Notes: a model not told the origin generated them from the sequence alone. A stretch of 64,000 bases of DNA from Pseudoxanthomonas sacheonensis (GCF_010093305.1 NZ_PDWS01000011.1:62001-126000), one strand, 5' to 3'; shown: positions 8,908 through 18,117, counted from the stretch's first letter. Numbers and translations: made by a program.

Positions 8908-10701
8908 TCAGTAAACGCGCGGCTTCGGCGGCACCACGTCCACGTCCTTGCTCAACGTGTACATGTGCACCGGGCGGAAATCGAAACTGCACTTGCCCTT
9001 CTCGTCCACATTGACCAGGGTGTGCTTCTGCCAGTTGACATCGTCGCGGTCGGGGAAGTCTTCGTGCGCGTGCGCGCCGCGGCTTTCGTGGCGCTGTTCG
9101 GCGGAATTGATGGTGGCCACCGCGTTCAGCAGCAGGTTGTGCAGCTCGTAGGTTTCCAGCAGATCCGAGTTCCAGACCAGCGAACGGTCCGACACCTTCA
9201 CGTCTTCGAACGAGGCGAAGATCCCGGCCATCTTGTCGCAGCCTTCCTTCAGCGTCTTGGAGGTGCGGAACACCGCCGCGTCGTTCTGCATGGTGCGCTG
9301 CATGTTGTCGCGGATCACCGAAGTGGGCGTACCGCCATTGGCGTTGCGCAGCTTGTCCAGGTGCGACAGCGCCTTGTCGCAGGCGTCGCCGGCCAGCTTG
9401 CTGTGCGGACCGCCGGTCTTGATGGTCTCGGCGCAGCGGTTGGCCACCGCGCGGCCGAACACCACCAGGTCCAGCAGCGAGTTGGAACCCAGGCGGTTGG
9501 CGCCATGCACCGACACGCAGGCCGCCTCGCCGATGGCGTACAGGCCCGGCACCACGGAATCGGGGTTGTCGCCGACCTTGCGCACCACTTCGCCGTGGTA
9601 GTTGGTCGGGATGCCGCCCATGTTGTAGTGCACGGTCGGCAGCACCGGAATCGGCTGGGTAGCCACGTCGACGCCGGCGAAGATGCGCGCGCTCTCGGCG
9701 ATGCCCGGCAGTTTCTCGTGGATCACTTCCGGGCCCAGATGGGTCAGGTCGAGCAGGATATGGTCCTTGTGCTCGCCCACGCCCCTGCCTTCGCGGATTT
9801 CGATGGTCATCGAGCGCGACACCACGTCGCGCGAGGCCAGGTCCTTGTAGTGCGGTGCGTAGCGCTCCATGAAGCGTTCGCCGTTGCTGTTGCGCAGGAT
9901 GCCGCCTTCGCCGCGCACGCCCTCGGTGATCAGGCAGCCTGCTCCGTAGATGCCGGTGGGATGGAACTGCACGAATTCCATGTCCTGCATCGGCAGGCCC
10001 GCGCGCAGCGCCAGTCCGCCGCCGTCGCCGGTGCAGGTATGGGCGGAAGTCGCGCTGAAGTACGCACGGCCATAGCCGCCGGTCGCCAACACCACACCCT
10101 GGGCGCGGAACAGGTGCAGCGTGCCTTCGGCCATGTCCAGCGCCAGCACGCCCTTGCAGGCGCCTTCTTCGTCGAAGATCAGGTCCAGCGCGAAGTACTC
10201 GATCATGAAGCGCGCATCGTGCTTCAGCGACTGCTGGTACAGCGTGTGCAGCATGGCGTGGCCGGTGCGGTCGGCCGCCGCGCAGGTGCGCTGGGCCGGC
10301 GGACCTTCGCCGTAGCGGGTGGTCATGCCGCCGAACGGGCGCTGGTAGATCTTGCCTTCCTCGGTACGGCTGAAGGGAACTCCGTAGTGTTCCAGCTCGA
10401 CGATCGCGGGGATGGCCTCGCGGCACATGTATTCGATCGCGTCCTGGTCGCCCAGCCAGTCCGAACCCTTGATGGTGTCGTAGAAGTGGTAGCGCCAGTC
10501 GTCCTCGCCCATGTTGCCCAGCGCGGCGGAAATGCCGCCTTGCGCGGCCACGGTGTGCGAACGGGTCGGGAACACCTTGGTCAGGCAGACGGTCTGCAGC
10601 CCTTTGGCCGCCAGGCCGAAGGTGGCGCGCAAACCAGCGCCGCCGGCGCCGACCACGACCATGTCGTATTTGTGTTCGGTGATTTTGTAGGCCGAAGTCA
10701 T
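8908..10701 (-). CDS. sdhA: Succinate dehydrogenase flavoprotein subunit
   Basis: A 597-residue SdhA that oxidises succinate to fumarate in the TCA cycle and Complex II. The dinucleotide-binding motif [17 protein letters not shown] is near the N-terminus, the FAD-linking histidine lies in [12 protein letters not shown], and the catalytic/substrate region [21 protein letters not shown] is intact. The C-terminal half includes the conserved [18 protein letters not shown] motif. It lies 1 nt from the sdhD stop, so sdhC-sdhD-sdhA are tightly coupled. Confidence 0.98.
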   Translation of the reverse strand: MTSAYKITEHKYDMVVVGAGGAGLRATFGLAAKGLQTVCLTKVFPTRSHTVAAQGGISAALGNMGEDDWRYHFYDTIKGSDWLGDQDAIEYMCREAIPAIVELEHYGVPFSRTEEGKIYQRPFGGMTTRYGEGPPAQRTCAAADRTGHAMLHTLYQQSLKHDARFMIEYFALDLIFDEEGACKGVLALDMAEGTLHLFRAQGVVLATGGYGRAYFSATSAHTCTGDGGGLALRAGLPMQDMEFVQFHPTGIYGAGCLITEGVRGEGGILRNSNGERFMERYAPHYKDLASRDVVSRSMTIEIREGRGVGEHKDHILLDLTHLGPEVIHEKLPGIAESARIFAGVDVATQPIPVLPTVHYNMGGIPTNYHGEVVRKVGDNPDSVVPGLYAIGEAACVSVHGANRLGSNSLLDLVVFGRAVANRCAETIKTGGPHSKLAGDACDKALSHLDKLRNANGGTPTSVIRDNMQRTMQNDAAVFRTSKTLKEGCDKMAGIFASFEDVKVSDRSLVWNSDLLETYELHNLLLNAVATINSAEQRHESRGAHAHEDFPDRDDVNWQKHTLVNVDEKGKCSFDFRPVHMYTLSKDVDVVPPKPRVY

Positions 10702-10702
10702 G

Positions 10703-11089
10703 TCAGCTTCCCAATGCTATGCGGACCACGGCGAAAACGCTGGCCAGCGCGCCAAGGATGCAGATGAAGCGCACCGCGATCTGCGCGGCCAGTGCCAGAC
10801 CATGGCTGTGCACGTAGTCTTCGATGACCACCTGCATACCGAGTTGGGCATGCCAGAACATCGCCGCCAGGAAGGCCACCAGCAACGTCGCATTCCACGG
10901 CTTGGCCACCGCGTCGGCAGCGGTCAGGTAGTCTGCATGCATCAGCCCTATCGCGAAGTACAGGAACCAGCAGGCCAGGAAGATCAGCGCGATGGCGGTC
11001 AGGCGTTGCACGATGAAATGGTGCGTGCCCTCCTTCGCCGAACCCAGGCCGCGCACGTCCTTCAACGGGGTGCGGTAACGATGGTTCAT
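10703..11089 (-). CDS. sdhD: Succinate dehydrogenase membrane anchor subunit SdhD
   Basis: A 128-residue membrane anchor of Complex II. Three helices are apparent, beginning with [20 protein letters not shown]. The motif [16 protein letters not shown] contains the candidate haem-ligand histidine and the quinone-site Asp-Tyr pair typical of SdhD. The ATG at 11089 was chosen because it overlaps the sdhC stop by 4 nt and gives the family N-terminus ([18 protein letters not shown]). Confidence 0.94.
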   Translation of the reverse strand: MNHRYRTPLKDVRGLGSAKEGTHHFIVQRLTAIALIFLACWFLYFAIGLMHADYLTAADAVAKPWNATLLVAFLAAMFWHAQLGMQVVIEDYVHSHGLALAAQIAVRFICILGALASVFAVVRIALGS

Positions 11090-11481
11090 AGCCAGCCCGC
11101 CTTCGACGCGGCCGCGCCCCAGACGATGACGGTCAACACCAGGCTGCCGATCACCGACAGCCAGCCGTTGCGCACGAAGGCCGGAATGCTGAAGCCAAAA
11201 CCCGCGTCCTGCACTAGATGGCGGATGCCGTTGAGCAGGTGATAGGCGAAAGACCAGGTCCAGCCGAACAGGACGGCCAATCCGAACCACGAGCCGGCCA
11301 GCCGGCGTACGCAGTCCCAGGCTTCGGGGCCGCTGGCCAGGGCCAGCAGGGCGGCGGCGATGAGCAGCGCGCCAACGGCGAGGATGATTCCGGTAGCCCG
11401 ATGGACGATGGAAGTCGCCATCTGGATCTGCCAGCGGTACACCTGCAGGTGCGGTGAAAGCGGACGTTGTCGGGTCGCCAT
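11086..11481 (-). CDS. sdhC: Succinate dehydrogenase cytochrome b556 subunit SdhC
   Basis: A 131-residue membrane subunit. The N-terminal RPLSPHLQVYRW and the helix ATSIVHRATGIILAVGALL match the SdhC signature, with the Ser/Arg of the quinone site. HLLNGIRHLVQDAG carries the haem-ligand His region. Three helices follow the family topology. It is the first structural sdh gene on the minus strand, 79 nt after a small SDHAF4-like ORF. Confidence 0.95.
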   Translation of the reverse strand: MATRQRPLSPHLQVYRWQIQMATSIVHRATGIILAVGALLIAAALLALASGPEAWDCVRRLAGSWFGLAVLFGWTWSFAYHLLNGIRHLVQDAGFGFSIPAFVRNGWLSVIGSLVLTVIVWGAAASKAGWL

Positions 11482-11560
11482 TCGCTGGGCTCGTTGTCTC
11501 GGCTGGGCGGTCTCCGTAGGACCGCGTTGGCTGGGCAGGCGTTATTCGATGACCGGTGGA

Positions 11561-11749
11561 TCAGAAATCGATGCAACGTCCGTTTTTCTCCCAATCCCCG
11601 TAACGCGTCGGTTCGGGACCGTCGCGACCACCGATTTCCTTCGGTGTTGCCGCTTCCTGTTCCACAGGGCCCCTTTCGGGCTGCTGTGTTCCGGGTACGG
11701 GATCGGGAGTGGAAGGGGTTTGGCCTATCATGTTGTTCTCGCAACGCAC
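11561..11749 (-). CDS. Small SDHAF4/DUF1674-like protein, probable succinate dehydrogenase assembly factor
   Basis: A 62-residue protein with a disordered, Pro/Glu-rich N-terminal half and the conserved C-terminal block GGRDGPEPTRYGDWEKNGRC-IDF, the hallmark of DUF1674. The eukaryotic member (SDHAF4/Sdh8) binds flavinylated Sdh1/SDHA and helps assembly. Here it lies immediately upstream of sdhC on the same strand, strongly supporting a role in SDH assembly. A second start (MIGQTPST) lies 6 codons in. Its own promoter must share the narrow gap to the divergent ygfZ. Confidence 0.85.
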   Translation of the reverse strand: MRCENNMIGQTPSTPDPVPGTQQPERGPVEQEAATPKEIGGRDGPEPTRYGDWEKNGRCIDF

Positions 11750-11770
11750 AAAATTTTAATCCTCCCCCCC

Positions 11771-12637
11771 TTGCCTGACAACCTGCCCGTCTCCGCCGCG
11801 CCTTTCTTCGCCCTGCCCGACCATGCCGTGGTCGCGCTCGACGGGCCGGATGCTGCTGCCTTCGCGCAGGCCCAGTTCGCCAACGACGTAGCCGCGCTGC
11901 CCTCCGGAAACTGGCAGTGGAACGCCTGGCTGACCCCCAAGGGCCGCGTTATTGCGGTGTTTGCGCTGCTCAAGCCGGCCCAGGACCGGGTCCTGCTGTT
12001 GCTGTCCGACACCGACGCCGGCGAGTTCGCTACGCAGTTGCAACGCTTCGTATTCAGACGAAAGTTGAAGATCGCCGTGGCGGACGACTTGCGGGTCAGC
12101 GGCGCCTTCCAAAAGCCGGATTCGGCCGAAAGTGCGCGGATTGGTATTGTCGGCGAGGAGCTCGAGCTCGATTACGGCAGCGACCAACAGCCTCGCACCG
12201 TGCGCCTGTCGCCGACTGCCGCCCCGGCCCTCGAATCCGACCTGCAGGCGCGTTGGTTCGCGCAGGATCTGCGCGCCGGGTTTCCGCGCTTGCCTACGAC
12301 GCAACGCGAGCAATGGACGCCGCAACAACTGTCGCTGGAACGTCTGCATGCCTTCAGCGTGAAAAAAGGCTGCTATCCGGGCCAGGAAATCGTGGCGCGC
12401 ACGCATTTCCTGGGCAAGGCCAAACGCGGGTTGGCACTATTCGAAACCGATGCTACGCCGGCAACCGGCGACGCCGTCAGCGACGGCAGCAAGCCTTTAG
12501 GCCAGATCGTATCCGTGCTGCCCGCTTCTCCCTCATTGGCGCTGGCCGTGTTGCCGCTGGAGCGCGAGCCCGGATCGCTGAGTGCGGACGGGGCCCAATT
12601 GCGGGAAATCACCTTGCTGGACGGATTGGCGCGGTAG
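11771..12637 (+). CDS. ygfZ: tRNA-modifying/Fe-S cluster repair folate-binding protein YgfZ
   Basis: A 288-residue protein of the YgfZ/GcvT-like family, a folate-dependent helper for Fe-S enzymes such as MiaB. The signature K-G-C-Y-x-G-Q-E appears as KKGCYPGQEIVARTHFLGKA, and an N-terminal GcvT-like segment (FFALPDHAVVALDGPDAAAF) is clear. No ATG fits; the TTG at 11771 is the best start, although no good Shine-Dalgarno precedes it. The frame stays open upstream but that part overlaps the divergent sdhC region and is not family-like. It is divergent from the SDH genes, whose Fe-S subunit is a plausible client. Confidence 0.88.
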   Translation: MPDNLPVSAAPFFALPDHAVVALDGPDAAAFAQAQFANDVAALPSGNWQWNAWLTPKGRVIAVFALLKPAQDRVLLLLSDTDAGEFATQLQRFVFRRKLKIAVADDLRVSGAFQKPDSAESARIGIVGEELELDYGSDQQPRTVRLSPTAAPALESDLQARWFAQDLRAGFPRLPTTQREQWTPQQLSLERLHAFSVKKGCYPGQEIVARTHFLGKAKRGLALFETDATPATGDAVSDGSKPLGQIVSVLPASPSLALAVLPLEREPGSLSADGAQLREITLLDGLAR

Positions 12638-12667
12638 CCGTCCGCGCGCCCACGCCGACAGCGTGCC

Positions 12668-13210
12668 CTATCGCAGCCACGCTTCGAAGCGATCCAGGAA
12701 CGACAGCAGACGTTTGCGCACGCGCTCGTCGACGATATCCCCGGCCTCATCCAACAGACCTTCCTTGAACTGGATGGCGATCTCGGGCTGCGGCAGCACG
12801 GCCACGTCGACCGCCGCCAGCACATTGCGCAGATGCTGCTGCGAGGACACCGTGCCGTGCGCGCCGGGCGAGGTGCCGATGATCGCCGCGCGTTTGCCGA
12901 CAAAAGTCTTGCTGCCTGCGGGCCGGCTGGCGACATCGATCGCGTTCTTCAGCACGCCCGGCATCGACCTGTTGTATTCGGGCGTGACGAACAACAACGC
13001 ATCTGCCTGCTCGATTTCCGCTTTGAAGCGCAGGCCGGCCGCCGGAAAGTCGGCATCGTGGTCCTGGTTGTAAAGCGGCAGATCGTCTATCCGCAGGATG
13101 CGGAACGCGAACCGGTCCGCCGCCAGCCGTTCGACGGCGCCGGCGAGTTGGCGATTGAACGACGCCGAGCGCAAGCTGCCGATGATGATCGCGATGTTGG
13201 GTGCTGTCAT
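12668..13210 (-). CDS. NADPH-dependent FMN reductase family protein (ChrR/YieF-like)
   Basis: A 180-residue flavodoxin-like reductase. The N-terminal strand-loop IAIIIGSLRSASFNRQLA binds the FMN phosphate, and the family motif TPEYNRSMPGVLKNAIDVASRP is intact, as is GTSPGAHGT. Members reduce quinones, chromate and other acceptors using NAD(P)H. It lies 12 nt after the fused 2-oxoacid dehydrogenase on the same strand, so it may be cotranscribed. The physiological substrate is unknown. Confidence 0.9.
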   Translation of the reverse strand: MTAPNIAIIIGSLRSASFNRQLAGAVERLAADRFAFRILRIDDLPLYNQDHDADFPAAGLRFKAEIEQADALLFVTPEYNRSMPGVLKNAIDVASRPAGSKTFVGKRAAIIGTSPGAHGTVSSQQHLRNVLAAVDVAVLPQPEIAIQFKEGLLDEAGDIVDERVRKRLLSFLDRFEAWLR

Positions 13211-13222
13211 GGATATCCTCGC

Positions 13223-15484
13223 TCAGGCGAGCCGATCTGCGGCTGCCACGATATCCTCGTCGCCCGGCAACACCAACAAAGCGGCGCCCGCCAATGGCGT
13301 GTAGGTATCCACGCCCACCACGCGCTGGAACGGGCGACCGGCAAAACCGGCCTCGGCGATGGCGGTGATCACCCCCTCGCCCACGCCGGCCGAGTGACGG
13401 CCTTCGTCGACGATCAGGATGCGTTTGGCGGTCCTGGCCTGTTCGGCGATGAAACCCTCGTTGAGCGGCACCAGCCAGCGCAGATCGACCACGCGTACCT
13501 TCCAGCCGTGCTTCTTGCCGATTTCCCGCGCCGCGCGCAGGCTCATCGGCACGCCGTTGCCGTAGGTGAAGATCACCAGATCATCGGCGTCTTCCTGATA
13601 GACGCGGCCTTCCCCCAGCACCATCGCTTCGTCCGGCGCCGGATAAGCCGTGAGCCATTGACCGTCGCCGGCTTCGTACAGATCCTTGGTCATGTACAGC
13701 GCGATCGGTTCCAGGAAGATGCTTACGCGTCCGTCCACCTTCGCCAACGCGGCCAGGGTGCGCAGCATGGTCGCGGCATCGTCGCCGCGCGAAGGACAAC
13801 CGACCACCAGCCCCGGAATGTCGCGCAAGGCGGCAATGGAATTGTCGTTGTGGAAATGGCCGCCGAAACCGCGCTGGTAACCCAACCCGGCCATGCGCAC
13901 CACCATCGGATTGCGGTACTGGTTGTTGGAGAAGAACTGCAGCGACGCCGCCTCGCCGCGGATCTGGTCGCAGGCGTTGTGGAAATACGCCAGGTACTGG
14001 ATCTCCGGCACCGGCAGCATGCCCAGGTTGGCGTAGCCCTGGGCAAGGCCCAGAATCATGGTTTCGTCCAGCAGCGTATTGAACACGCGGCTGTTCTTGA
14101 AAGCCTTGTGCAAGCCCTTGGTGACGGTGTAGACGCCGCCCTTCTGCGCCACGTCTTCGCCGAACAGCAGCGCTTCGGGATACTTGCAGAACAGATCGTG
14201 CAGCGCGTTGTTGATCAGAAGCGCCAGATGCCGCGGCGGTTGCGCTTCGGGCAGCTTCTGTGCGTTTCCGAAAACCTGCAGGCGCTTTTCCGCGTAGTCC
14301 GCACGCTTGGCCTCGGCCATGACTTTGTCCGGCGTGTACGGCGCCAGCGGCGCAACCACGTCTTCCAGGCGGGTGAGCTTGGGCGTCCTGTCGGCCGCGT
14401 CGGCGGCAGCGAAACAGCGCTTGCGGATGTCTTCGTACAGGGCCAGCAGCTGCTGTTTGGTATACAGACCGGATTCCAGCGCGATGGCCGCCGAGCGCAG
14501 TAGCGGATCGCCCGCCTCCACCGCGACCAGCTCTTCGATGGGGCGCCATTCGATTTCGAAGTCGGTGCCGGCGTGGCCCATGATCCGGGTGGTGCGCAGA
14601 TGCAGGAAGGTGGGGCGACGGGTGCGGCGGCAATGTTCCACCGCCGCCTGCACCTGGCCGTAGCCTTCGGCCAGGTCCAGGCCATCGGCGTAGAAATAGT
14701 CCAGGTCGTCGCGCTTGGAGAAATTGCGTTCGATCCAGCCGCCCGGCGTCTTCACCGATATGCCGATGCCGTTGTCCTCGCACACGAACAGCACCGGCGC
14801 GGGCAGCTTCTGGTAAGACGTCCACGCCGCGGCGTTGAACGCGGTCTGCGCAGCGGCATGATTGCTGGAGGCGTCGCCGAAGGAACAGATAGCGATGCTG
14901 TCGTCGGGAATCGGCGAAGCATGACCGATGCGCTTGGCCTGTTCGATGGCCACCGCCGTACCCAGCGCCTTGGGCAGGTGCGAGGCGATGGTGGAAGTCT
15001 GCGGCAACACCCACAGTGGCTTTGAGCCCCATACTTTGTGACGGCCGCCCGAGGCCGGATCTTCGGAACTGGCCGCGAAGGACAGCGCCGAATCCATGAT
15101 CGGATCCATGCCGGGCAGCTTGCGGAAACGCTCGGCCATGAACGCGCCGGAACGGTAATGCAGGAATGCTGGATCGGTATGCCGGGTCAGACGCGCGACC
15201 ATCGCATTGCCTTCGTGGCCGGAACTGCCGATGGTGTAGAAGACCTTGTTCTGCACTCGCAGCACACGCGCCATCAGGTCCAGATGGCGCGATACCAGCT
15301 GCGATTCCAGCAGTTCGGCGAAGGCGCCGGCATCCAACGCGCTGCCGTCGAGGATCGCTTCGTGCGACGCGGGCCGGGCTTGCGCCTGCCCGCTCCAATC
15401 GTTCACGAACTCGGTGAAGTTCTGATCGCAGATTTCGGCGCGGTTGAGGCCCTTCATGCGAGCGGGAATGGGTGTGGCGGTCAT
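13223..15484 (-). CDS. Fused alpha/beta E1 component of a 2-oxoacid dehydrogenase (thiamine diphosphate enzyme)
   Basis: A 753-residue fusion of the two E1 subunits that are normally separate. The alpha half (about 1-400) has the phosphorylation-loop-like YTIGSSGHEGNAMVARL and a ThDP motif read as GDASSNHAAAQTAFNAAAW (from about residue 202). The beta half (about 415-753) has LLFGEDVAQKGGVYTVTKGL, NTLLDETMILGLAQGYA and RILIVDEGRHSAGVGEGV. It would decarboxylate pyruvate, a branched-chain oxoacid or a related substrate and pass the acyl group to an E2, but no E2 or E3 gene is nearby. The substrate cannot be read from sequence. Confidence 0.88.
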   Translation of the reverse strand: MTATPIPARMKGLNRAEICDQNFTEFVNDWSGQAQARPASHEAILDGSALDAGAFAELLESQLVSRHLDLMARVLRVQNKVFYTIGSSGHEGNAMVARLTRHTDPAFLHYRSGAFMAERFRKLPGMDPIMDSALSFAASSEDPASGGRHKVWGSKPLWVLPQTSTIASHLPKALGTAVAIEQAKRIGHASPIPDDSIAICSFGDASSNHAAAQTAFNAAAWTSYQKLPAPVLFVCEDNGIGISVKTPGGWIERNFSKRDDLDYFYADGLDLAEGYGQVQAAVEHCRRTRRPTFLHLRTTRIMGHAGTDFEIEWRPIEELVAVEAGDPLLRSAAIALESGLYTKQQLLALYEDIRKRCFAAADAADRTPKLTRLEDVVAPLAPYTPDKVMAEAKRADYAEKRLQVFGNAQKLPEAQPPRHLALLINNALHDLFCKYPEALLFGEDVAQKGGVYTVTKGLHKAFKNSRVFNTLLDETMILGLAQGYANLGMLPVPEIQYLAYFHNACDQIRGEAASLQFFSNNQYRNPMVVRMAGLGYQRGFGGHFHNDNSIAALRDIPGLVVGCPSRGDDAATMLRTLAALAKVDGRVSIFLEPIALYMTKDLYEAGDGQWLTAYPAPDEAMVLGEGRVYQEDADDLVIFTYGNGVPMSLRAAREIGKKHGWKVRVVDLRWLVPLNEGFIAEQARTAKRILIVDEGRHSAGVGEGVITAIAEAGFAGRPFQRVVGVDTYTPLAGAALLVLPGDEDIVAAADRLA

Positions 15485-15494
15485 TGGTATTTCC

Positions 15495-15573
15495 GTAGGC
15501 CGGGCCTACGCGCCCGACTGCAATTTGCGGCGTCCCCGGAAAACCGGGCGTCGGGGGCGTAGCCCCGATCTAC
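15495..15573. repeat. REP-like palindrome, family E (copy 1)
   Basis: GTAG-footed element: GTAGGCCGGGCCTACGCGCC on the left, and GGGGGCGTAGCCCCGATCTAC on the right with CTAC at the end. It fills the gap between the fused E1 gene and the GST gene. A related copy is at 34013. Confidence 0.8.
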
Positions 15574-15575
15574 GC

Positions 15576-16217
15576 TCAATCGATGTGGGCCAACAATGCG
15601 GCGTTCTCTGCCCGCGGTTCCGGCATCGCCACGAATCCGGGCTGGCTACGCACGCGTGCAAGCCAGTCGCGCAGCGCCGGGAAAGGAGCCAGATCGAAGC
15701 CGCCATGGTGCGCGACATCGGTATAGGCAAACAGTGCGATGTCGGCGATACCGTACTCGGCACCCGTGAACCAGGGCGCGGAATCAAGGTGTTTCTCCAT
15801 CACTTCCAATGCCTGCACGCCACGCTCCCGCAAGCGCGGCAGGTCGGCGCGACGCGGCGAATCGAGTGGCGTCCAGCCGCGAATGAAGCGCGCCACGGCG
15901 ATGTAGGGCTCATGGCTGTACTGTTCGAAGAACATCCAGCTCAACGCCTGCGCGCGCAGCCATGCGTCGGAAGGCAGGTACGGGGTACCTTCGGCCAGAT
16001 AACAGAGGATGGCATTCGATTCGACCAGGATGCGGCCGTCTTCCAGCTCCAGCATCGGCACCTTGCCGTTGGCGTTCTTGGCCAGGTATTCCGGCGTGCG
16101 CGTCCCGCCCTGGGAGCTGTCGATCTCCACCCACCGGTACTCGTGTCCGATTTGTTCCAGCAACAGGCGCAACTTGTGGCAATTGCCGGAAACCGAATAG
16201 CCGTAAACGGTGATCAT
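15576..16217 (-). CDS. Glutathione S-transferase family protein
   Basis: A 213-residue soluble GST with an N-terminal thioredoxin-like domain (MITVYGYSVSGNCHKLRLLL, with Ser/Cys near residues 8-13 as candidate catalytic positions), the cis-Pro loop NGKVPMLELEDGRILVESNA, and an all-alpha C-terminal domain (GAEYGIADIALFAYTDVAH). The ATG at 16217 overlaps the upstream GNAT stop by 3 nt, so the pair is translationally coupled. Subclass and substrate are not determinable by eye. Confidence 0.92.
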   Translation of the reverse strand: MITVYGYSVSGNCHKLRLLLEQIGHEYRWVEIDSSQGGTRTPEYLAKNANGKVPMLELEDGRILVESNAILCYLAEGTPYLPSDAWLRAQALSWMFFEQYSHEPYIAVARFIRGWTPLDSPRRADLPRLRERGVQALEVMEKHLDSAPWFTGAEYGIADIALFAYTDVAHHGGFDLAPFPALRDWLARVRSQPGFVAMPEPRAENAALLAHID

Positions 16218-16771
16218 GCCCTGCTCTCCTTCTTGCGATTGGCCATCCACTCTTCGCGCGATTGTCCCCAGATCTCGACCGGCTTGGCGTCGTGCGGCGC
16301 GGGCAACCAGCCCATGCGCAGAAAGCTCGACCCCAGTTTCGCGGCCACCGTCTTCGAATTGGCGTTGTCCTCGGCGATGGTGTGGATCACCTCGTCCCAG
16401 TCCAGGTTGTCGAATGCCCAATCGGTGGCGGCGCGCGCGCCTTCCGGCGCGAAACCCTTGCCCCAGTGTTCGCGGGCGATGCTCCAGCCCACCTCGGTAC
16501 CGGGCCAGCCTTCCGGCTGCCAGGGGCCCAGGCGACCGACCCATTGGCCAGTCGCTTTCTCGATCACCGAGAAGAACCCGAAACCCTGCAGATGCCACCC
16601 GCCGACCACCGCCGCGAATGCGCGCCATGCGATCGGCCGTGGTTGCACGCCGCCGATGTGCCGCGCGGATTCCTCGTCGGCGATGAAGGCCGCCCATGGC
16701 TCGAAGTCCTGCGCCTGCGGTGGGCGAAGAATTAGCCGTTCGGTTTCGAGCTGAAGGTCAAAGATGCTCAT
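16214..16771 (-). CDS. GNAT family N-acetyltransferase (RimJ/RimL-like)
   Basis: A 185-residue protein with the RimJ/RimL-type start TERLILRPPQAQDFEPWAAF and the acetyl-CoA binding region GWSIAREHWGKGFAPEGARA, followed by HTIAEDNANSKTVAAKLG. Members acetylate amino groups of proteins, antibiotics or small molecules. It is the first gene of a two-gene unit with the GST (ATGA overlap). The substrate is unknown. Confidence 0.9.
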   Translation of the reverse strand: MSIFDLQLETERLILRPPQAQDFEPWAAFIADEESARHIGGVQPRPIAWRAFAAVVGGWHLQGFGFFSVIEKATGQWVGRLGPWQPEGWPGTEVGWSIAREHWGKGFAPEGARAATDWAFDNLDWDEVIHTIAEDNANSKTVAAKLGSSFLRMGWLPAPHDAKPVEIWGQSREEWMANRKKESRA

Positions 16772-16784
16772 GAACTCTCGCTGT

Positions 16785-16942
16785 TCCCTTCTCCCATCGG
16801 CGCCCGCAGGGTGTGCAAGGCTGAGAAGGTGGCGCGAAGCGACGGATGAGGGAGTGGGAATGACTCGCCAGCGACGGATCTGTAGAGCTGACAGTCCATT
16901 CCTTCATCCGCCCTACGGGCACCTTCTCCCAGCGGGAGAAGG
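16785..16942. repeat. Composite inverted repeat, family F (copy 1)
   Basis: Contains CTTCTCCCATCGGCGCCC, a GAGAAGGTGGCGCGAAGCG block, GGATGAGGGAGTGGG, and in the opposite sense CTTCATCCG and CACCTTCTCCCAGCGGGAGAAGG. It occupies the gap between the GNAT and gcdH genes. Similar blocks occur at 29031, 44376 and 54951. Confidence 0.75.
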
Positions 16943-16953
16943 AAAATAAAAAA

Positions 16954-18117
16954 TCAGAACGCGTTGATGCCCGTCAGCTCCCGCCCGATCACCAACTGAT
17001 GCACCGTCTCCGTGCCTTCATAGGTGATCACCGATTCCAGGTTCAAGGCATGACGGATCGCGGCATGTTCGGTGGTGATGCCGGCGCCGCCCAGCAGGTC
17101 GCGGCATTCGCGGGCGATGTCGATGGCCATGCGGCAATTGTTCCACTTGGCCAGCGACACTTGCGCCGGCTGCATGTTGCCGGCGTCCTTCAACCGGCCC
17201 AGTTGCAGCGACAGCAATTGCGCCAGGGTGATGCGGCGGGCCATCTCGGCCATCTTGATCTGCGCGCTCTGGGTGGCCGCCACCGGGCGCTCGAACAGGA
17301 TGCGTTCCTTGGTATAGCCCAGCACTTCGTCCAGGCAGGCGATGGCCGCGCCTATCGGCCCCCAGGTGATGCCGTAGCGGGCCTGGGTCAGGCAGCCCAG
17401 CGGACCCTTGAGGCCCTTCACGTTGGGCAGGCGGTTGGCTTCGGGTACGCGCACGTTGTCGAAGAACAGCGCCGAGGTGACCGAAGCGCGCAGGCTCATC
17501 TTCTTGTGGATTTCCTGGGCCTTGAAACCGGCGAAATCCTTCTCCACCACGAAGCCCTGGATGCCGTCCTCGGTCTGCGCCCAGACGATGGCGATATCGG
17601 CCAAATTGCCGTTGGTGATCCACATCTTGGAACCGTTGAGGATCCAGTCGCTGCCGTCGCGCTTGGCATTGGTCTTCATGGCGCCGGGATCCGAGCCGCC
17701 CTGCGGTTCGGTCAGGCCGAAGCAACCGATGACCTTGCCCGCGGCCATGTCCGGCAGCCAGCGCATGCGCTGTTCTTCGCTGCCGTAGGCGTAGATGGGG
17801 TACATGCACAGCGAGGACTGCACGCTGACGAAGCTGCGTATGCCCGAATCGCCCCGCTCCAGCTCCTGGCAGATCAACCCGTAGCTGACCGCATTCAGAC
17901 CGCCGCCGCCGTACTGTTCCGGCAGGGACGAGCCCAACAGGCCCAGGTCGGCGATCTCTGACACCAATTCCTTGGGAAACCAGCCCTGGTCGAAGGCATC
18001 GCCGATGATCGGGCGCACGCGCTCGTCGGTGAACCGGGCCACGGTGTCCTGCACCGCGCGCTCCTCTTCGCTGAGCAGGGAACGGATGTCAAACAGGTCG
18101 TAGGGGTTCAGAGCCAT
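16954..18117 (-). CDS. gcdH: Glutaryl-CoA dehydrogenase
   Basis: A 387-residue acyl-CoA dehydrogenase that oxidatively decarboxylates glutaryl-CoA to crotonyl-CoA in lysine/tryptophan degradation. Family-specific features are IRSFVSVQSSLCMYPIYAYG, with the glutarate-binding Arg near residue 90, CFGLTEPQGGSDPGAM, and the C-terminal catalytic Glu in VITYEGTETVHQLVIGRELT. The ATG at 18117 gives the expected MALNPYDLFDIRSLL start; the longer open frame upstream is not family-like. No other lysine-catabolism gene is adjacent. Confidence 0.92.
   Translation of the reverse strand: MALNPYDLFDIRSLLSEEERAVQDTVARFTDERVRPIIGDAFDQGWFPKELVSEIADLGLLGSSLPEQYGGGGLNAVSYGLICQELERGDSGIRSFVSVQSSLCMYPIYAYGSEEQRMRWLPDMAAGKVIGCFGLTEPQGGSDPGAMKTNAKRDGSDWILNGSKMWITNGNLADIAIVWAQTEDGIQGFVVEKDFAGFKAQEIHKKMSLRASVTSALFFDNVRVPEANRLPNVKGLKGPLGCLTQARYGITWGPIGAAIACLDEVLGYTKERILFERPVAATQSAQIKMAEMARRITLAQLLSLQLGRLKDAGNMQPAQVSLAKWNNCRMAIDIARECRDLLGGAGITTEHAAIRHALNLESVITYEGTETVHQLVIGRELTGINAF

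Noticed and set aside
8815-10767. A 650-codon open frame on the plus strand opposite sdhA
   Set aside because: sdhA on the minus strand has all family motifs; the antisense product has no recognisable feature.
11360-11770. N-terminal extension of YgfZ in the same open frame
   Set aside because: It overlaps the divergent sdhC and the SDHAF4-like gene and is not YgfZ-like; the family start fits TTG at 11771.
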